Origin: Nocardioides aromaticivorans
GTDB taxonomy: Bacteria; Actinomycetota; Actinomycetes; Propionibacteriales; Nocardioidaceae
DNA: 64,000 nt
Assembly (NCBI RefSeq): GCF_013408525.1
Contig: NZ_JACBZM010000002.1
Location: 1 to 64,000 of the forward strand
Direction of reading: 5' to 3'
Shown here: positions 62,029-64,000 of the stretch, in pieces
Layout: the number at the start of each line of letters is the position of its first letter
Position numbering within the stretch: the first letter of the stretch is position 1
The notes under the pieces: model-generated
Told to the model about the DNA's origin: nothing
Database searches by the model: none
What the model saw: only the letters and a program-made list of their open reading frames with translations
Position numbers and translations under genes: made by a program

Positions 62029-62786
62029 AGCCCCGCAGCGTGGCGACACGATCCACCGTGCTGAGCGCCGGCATCGATCTGTCCGCTGACCCGAAGAAGA
62101 CGGGCGTCGCGATCCTCGAGTGGGCCGAGACCGGCGCCATAGTTACTGGTCTCGATGTCGGCCGGCACTCGGATGGAGACCTGGCGGACCTGATCGGAGT
62201 CGTGGACAAGGTCGGCATCGACTGCCCGCTGGGTTGGCCGATCGCCTTCGTCGACTACCTCATCGCGCACCGCGCCGGCGGCCGGGATCTGGTTGTGCCC
62301 CCGACCCGACACCCACTGACCAACCGCGCTACCGACCTGCACCTGCGCGAGACCCTGAGACTGCAGCCGCTCAGCGTCTCGGCAGACCGGATCGGCGCAG
62401 CGGCGATGCGGTGCGCAGCCATCTTGTCCGGCCTCACCCGCGAGGGCGTCGAGATCGACCGAACCGGCCGCTCCGGTCCCGTCGTCGAGGTCTACCCCGC
62501 GGCGGCTCTCAAACTGTGGGGCCTCCCCCACCAAGGCTATAAGGGTCGCGAGCCGGCCAACGCCCGTCGGCGCGCTGAGCTGGTCCAGCTGACCTCCGCG
62601 GTACTGCCGTGGCTCGAACTAGGCGAGTTCGCCGAGCTCTGCGTGGACGTCGACGATGCCCTTGACGCCGTGCTCTGCGCGGCGATCGCCGGCTTGGCCT
62701 TGCGAGGGGAGACCGAGGAGATCCCCGAAGAGCACCTCGCGGCCGCGGCGGTCGAGGGGTGGATTGCCGTGCCGACTCGCGCCTGA
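62025..62786 (+). CDS. DUF429 family protein (RNase H-like fold)
   Basis: 253 residues, GTG 62025 overlapping the DUF3883 gene by 4 bases. SAGIDLSADPKKTGVAILEW, KVGIDCPLGWPIAFVDYLIA, VEVYPAAALKLWG and VDVDDALDAVLCAAIAGLAL are the acidic, RNase H-like motifs of DUF429. The family is uncharacterised and predicted to be nuclease-like. Its coupling to the DUF3883 gene suggests a two-enzyme module. Confidence 0.75.
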   Translation: MKPRSVATRSTVLSAGIDLSADPKKTGVAILEWAETGAIVTGLDVGRHSDGDLADLIGVVDKVGIDCPLGWPIAFVDYLIAHRAGGRDLVVPPTRHPLTNRATDLHLRETLRLQPLSVSADRIGAAAMRCAAILSGLTREGVEIDRTGRSGPVVEVYPAAALKLWGLPHQGYKGREPANARRRAELVQLTSAVLPWLELGEFAELCVDVDDALDAVLCAAIAGLALRGETEEIPEEHLAAAAVEGWIAVPTRA

Positions 62787-62808
62787 CCCGGCCAGAGCCC
62801 CGCCGCCG

Positions 62809-62836
62809 CCATGCGTCAAGTATTCTTGACGCATGG
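62809..62836. promoter_or_regulatory. Large perfect palindrome overlapping a start codon
   Basis: Arms CCATGCGTCAAG (62809-62820) and CTTGACGCATGG (62825-62836) are exact reverse complements, 12 bp each, with centre TATT. The ATG of the next gene (62833) lies inside the right arm. A sequence very similar to the centre plus right arm, AAGAGTTCTTGACGC, recurs at 63148-63162 at the end of that gene. It may be an autoregulatory operator or a translation-blocking hairpin. Confidence 0.75.
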
Positions 62837-63159
62837 TCCGGCCCAACAGCCCTAAGGCGCCCGGCTACGTGCCGAGCCACTCGCGCGTCCAGTTCCGGGC
62901 CCGCCGAACTGCCCTCGAGCGCGCGGACGCGGTCGAGGAGGCCGTCCGCGCAGCGCAGGCCGAGTTGGGGCACGCCCAAAGGGCCCGCCACGCGGGCGGG
63001 CAGCTCGAGCACCTCACTGCCGCGATCGTGCAGCTGGTGGACGCCCAGGCGACTCTGGTCGCGCAGATGCGCGCAGACAACGAGCCCTGGTCGAGGATCG
63101 GGGACGCCCTTGGACTGACGAAGCAGGCCGCTCAGAACCGGTTCGGCAAGAGTTCTTGA
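62833..63159 (+). CDS. Small coiled-coil protein with a C-terminal helix-turn-helix
   Basis: 108 residues, ATG 62833 inside the palindrome. Basic N-terminus (MVRPNSPKAPGYVPSHSRVQ), a long heptad-like helix rich in Ala, Glu and Arg (RTALERADAVEEAVRAAQAE), and the end PWSRIGDALGLTKQAAQNRF, which is helix-turn-helix-like. A likely dimeric DNA-binding protein, and the natural candidate to bind the palindrome at its own start. With so short a 5' region, translation may be leaderless. No named family recognised. Confidence 0.6.
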   Translation: MVRPNSPKAPGYVPSHSRVQFRARRTALERADAVEEAVRAAQAELGHAQRARHAGGQLEHLTAAIVQLVDAQATLVAQMRADNEPWSRIGDALGLTKQAAQNRFGKSS

Positions 63160-63188
63160 CGCCAGTCGCTGCGTGCCCACGTCCAGGG

Positions 63189-63989
63189 CTATCGCATCCG
63201 GCCCGCCTTTCGGTAGGTGGCCGCTGGCGGCCGCGGCTTGTCTGGGATCTGGACCTCGAACAGCACGATTCGCTGTGCCGGCCCGCACGCTCGCATGAGG
63301 ACGCGGCGCTCAGCCTCGGTAGCGACGAACAGGGTCAGCTCGCGGAAGCGGTCGAGGACCTCGGCCGAGATCCTGCTGATCACCGGACTGATCACTCCCT
63401 GCGGCATGTCGTGGACGAACAGCGGCACCCCCATCGCCCACGCCGGCGCCGCGTCCCGCACCCCGACGTAGCCGCGTGCCTCTCGGCCAACCAGCTCCAC
63501 TGCCGGCGCCGTCAGCGCCTGCTGGCGGGCCAGTTTGGCCGCGATCGCCGCAAGGTGGCGCTGCCGCTCGTCGGCGACGAGCGCGGCGCGGTCGCGCCGG
63601 CGTGCTGCGGCCTGCGCTTGTGCGCGTTCGGCGGCGACGTGCTGTTGCGTTGTCCACACGAATCCTGTCCCATCGGTGCGCGTCTCGGTTGACCACCGCG
63701 GGACCTGGTGTGGTCTGACGGTGCCAGCCAGGACGCCGGCCACGAACACTCCGAGGTTGAGATGCGTCCCATGTGCCCACGAGGCGTGTCCGGCGCAGGG
63801 GCCGAGAGGGTCGTCGAAGCACCGCCGGCGATCGGGGCACCAGCGCTCGCGGAAGGTTCCGAGTCCGCCGACGACCTCGGCCTCCGTCGTCGCGGCCGCC
63901 CTCGGCTCGGGGGCCGGGGAGAGCCGGACGGCGGGGACGGGAGGCACCGCGCTCACCCACGGGCGATCCTGGTCGGTCACCCAGCACAC
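63189..63989 (-). CDS. Hypothetical protein at the window edge
   Basis: 266 residues from GTG 63989, though the true start may lie beyond the window. The N-terminal part has WCPDRRRCFDDPLGPCAGHA (Cys-rich). It is followed by a long charged helix (HVAAERAQAQAAARRRDRAA, then LVADERQRHLAAIAAKLARQ). The C-terminal domain reads VISRISAEVLDRFRELTLFV, then ATEAERRVLMRACGPAQRIV. No family recognised. Convergent with the small HTH gene. Confidence 0.5.
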   Translation of the reverse strand: MCWVTDQDRPWVSAVPPVPAVRLSPAPEPRAAATTEAEVVGGLGTFRERWCPDRRRCFDDPLGPCAGHASWAHGTHLNLGVFVAGVLAGTVRPHQVPRWSTETRTDGTGFVWTTQQHVAAERAQAQAAARRRDRAALVADERQRHLAAIAAKLARQQALTAPAVELVGREARGYVGVRDAAPAWAMGVPLFVHDMPQGVISPVISRISAEVLDRFRELTLFVATEAERRVLMRACGPAQRIVLFEVQIPDKPRPPAATYRKAGRMR

Positions 63990-64000
63990 TGCAACGCCCG

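Noticed and set aside
1..64000. tRNA, rRNA or riboswitch genes
   Set aside because: No cloverleaf-like run with CCA-adjacent features, no rRNA-like sequence and no recognisable riboswitch leader was found by reading. A covariance-model scan would be needed to exclude small RNAs.

Overview
The window is high-GC actinobacterial DNA. Evidence for this: GTG/ATG starts after purine-rich ribosome binding sites, many 4-nt stop/start overlaps, a maleylpyruvate isomerase of the mycothiol-dependent type, and LuxR/IclR/PaaX regulators. It looks like a catabolic plasmid or genomic island rather than a core chromosome. There are no rRNA, tRNA or core housekeeping genes, the catabolic operons are complete, and the gaps between them are packed with broken insertion sequences. 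From memory, the gene order of the dbf-fln, pht and pca blocks matches the fluorene/dibenzofuran clusters described for Terrabacter sp. DBF63. No database search was run.

Layout. (1) 0.2-4.9 kb: an extradiol dioxygenase and C-C hydrolase pair, a GAF-LuxR regulator, a PaaX-type regulator and a truncated PaaX copy. (2) 5.0-13.8 kb: a very GC-rich salicylate operon (salicylyl-CoA route to gentisate, then maleylpyruvate and fumarylpyruvate). (3) 13.9-15.9 kb: nested IS701-, ISL3- and IS3-type fragments plus a scrap of a 4-hydroxy-2-oxovalerate aldolase gene. (4) 15.9-20.0 kb, minus strand: a four-component Rieske dioxygenase (alpha, beta, Rieske ferredoxin, reductase) with a dead dihydrodiol dehydrogenase fragment inside it. 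(5) 20.2-29.4 kb: one intact ISL3 element with an 8-bp target duplication, many IS remnants, an SDR gene whose catalytic Tyr is His, a frameshifted MFS transporter and a GGCTC tandem repeat. (6) 29.5-35.2 kb, minus: a dbf/fln-type operon (SDR, angular dioxygenase alpha and beta, small unknown protein, hydrolase, LigAB-type ring-cleavage enzyme, [3Fe-4S] ferredoxin), with a divergent LysR gene. (7) 36.2-42.5 kb, minus: a pht-type phthalate operon (phtA1 A2 orf B A3 A4 C R). (8) 42.6-44.7 kb: IS3 and IS110 remnants. (9) 44.7-51.7 kb: pcaR divergent from pcaHGBDCFIJ. (10) 51.7-55.7 kb: pobA and GntR scraps, an IclR regulator, then hydratase, acetaldehyde dehydrogenase and aldolase. (11) 55.7-64.0 kb: an ISL3 scrap, a decapitated response regulator abutting a tyrosine recombinase, then an uncharacterised cassette with an HNH-like protein, a DUF3883-like protein, a DUF429 protein and two palindrome-preceded genes.

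How it works together (inference from families and order). Angular dioxygenation of dibenzofuran would give 2,2',3-trihydroxybiphenyl. The 0.2-2.0 kb pair would cleave this to salicylate plus 2-hydroxypenta-2,4-dienoate. Fluorene would go through fluorenone to phthalate plus the same C5 acid via the fln genes. Salicylate is then handled at 5-14 kb, phthalate by pht then pca, and the C5 acid by the 52.9-55.7 kb operon. The whole route from tricyclic aromatic to central metabolites could therefore be encoded in one window.

The most interesting undescribed item is a pair of paralogous small proteins. Each is encoded directly after a dioxygenase beta subunit, and only in the two systems that use [3Fe-4S] ferredoxins.
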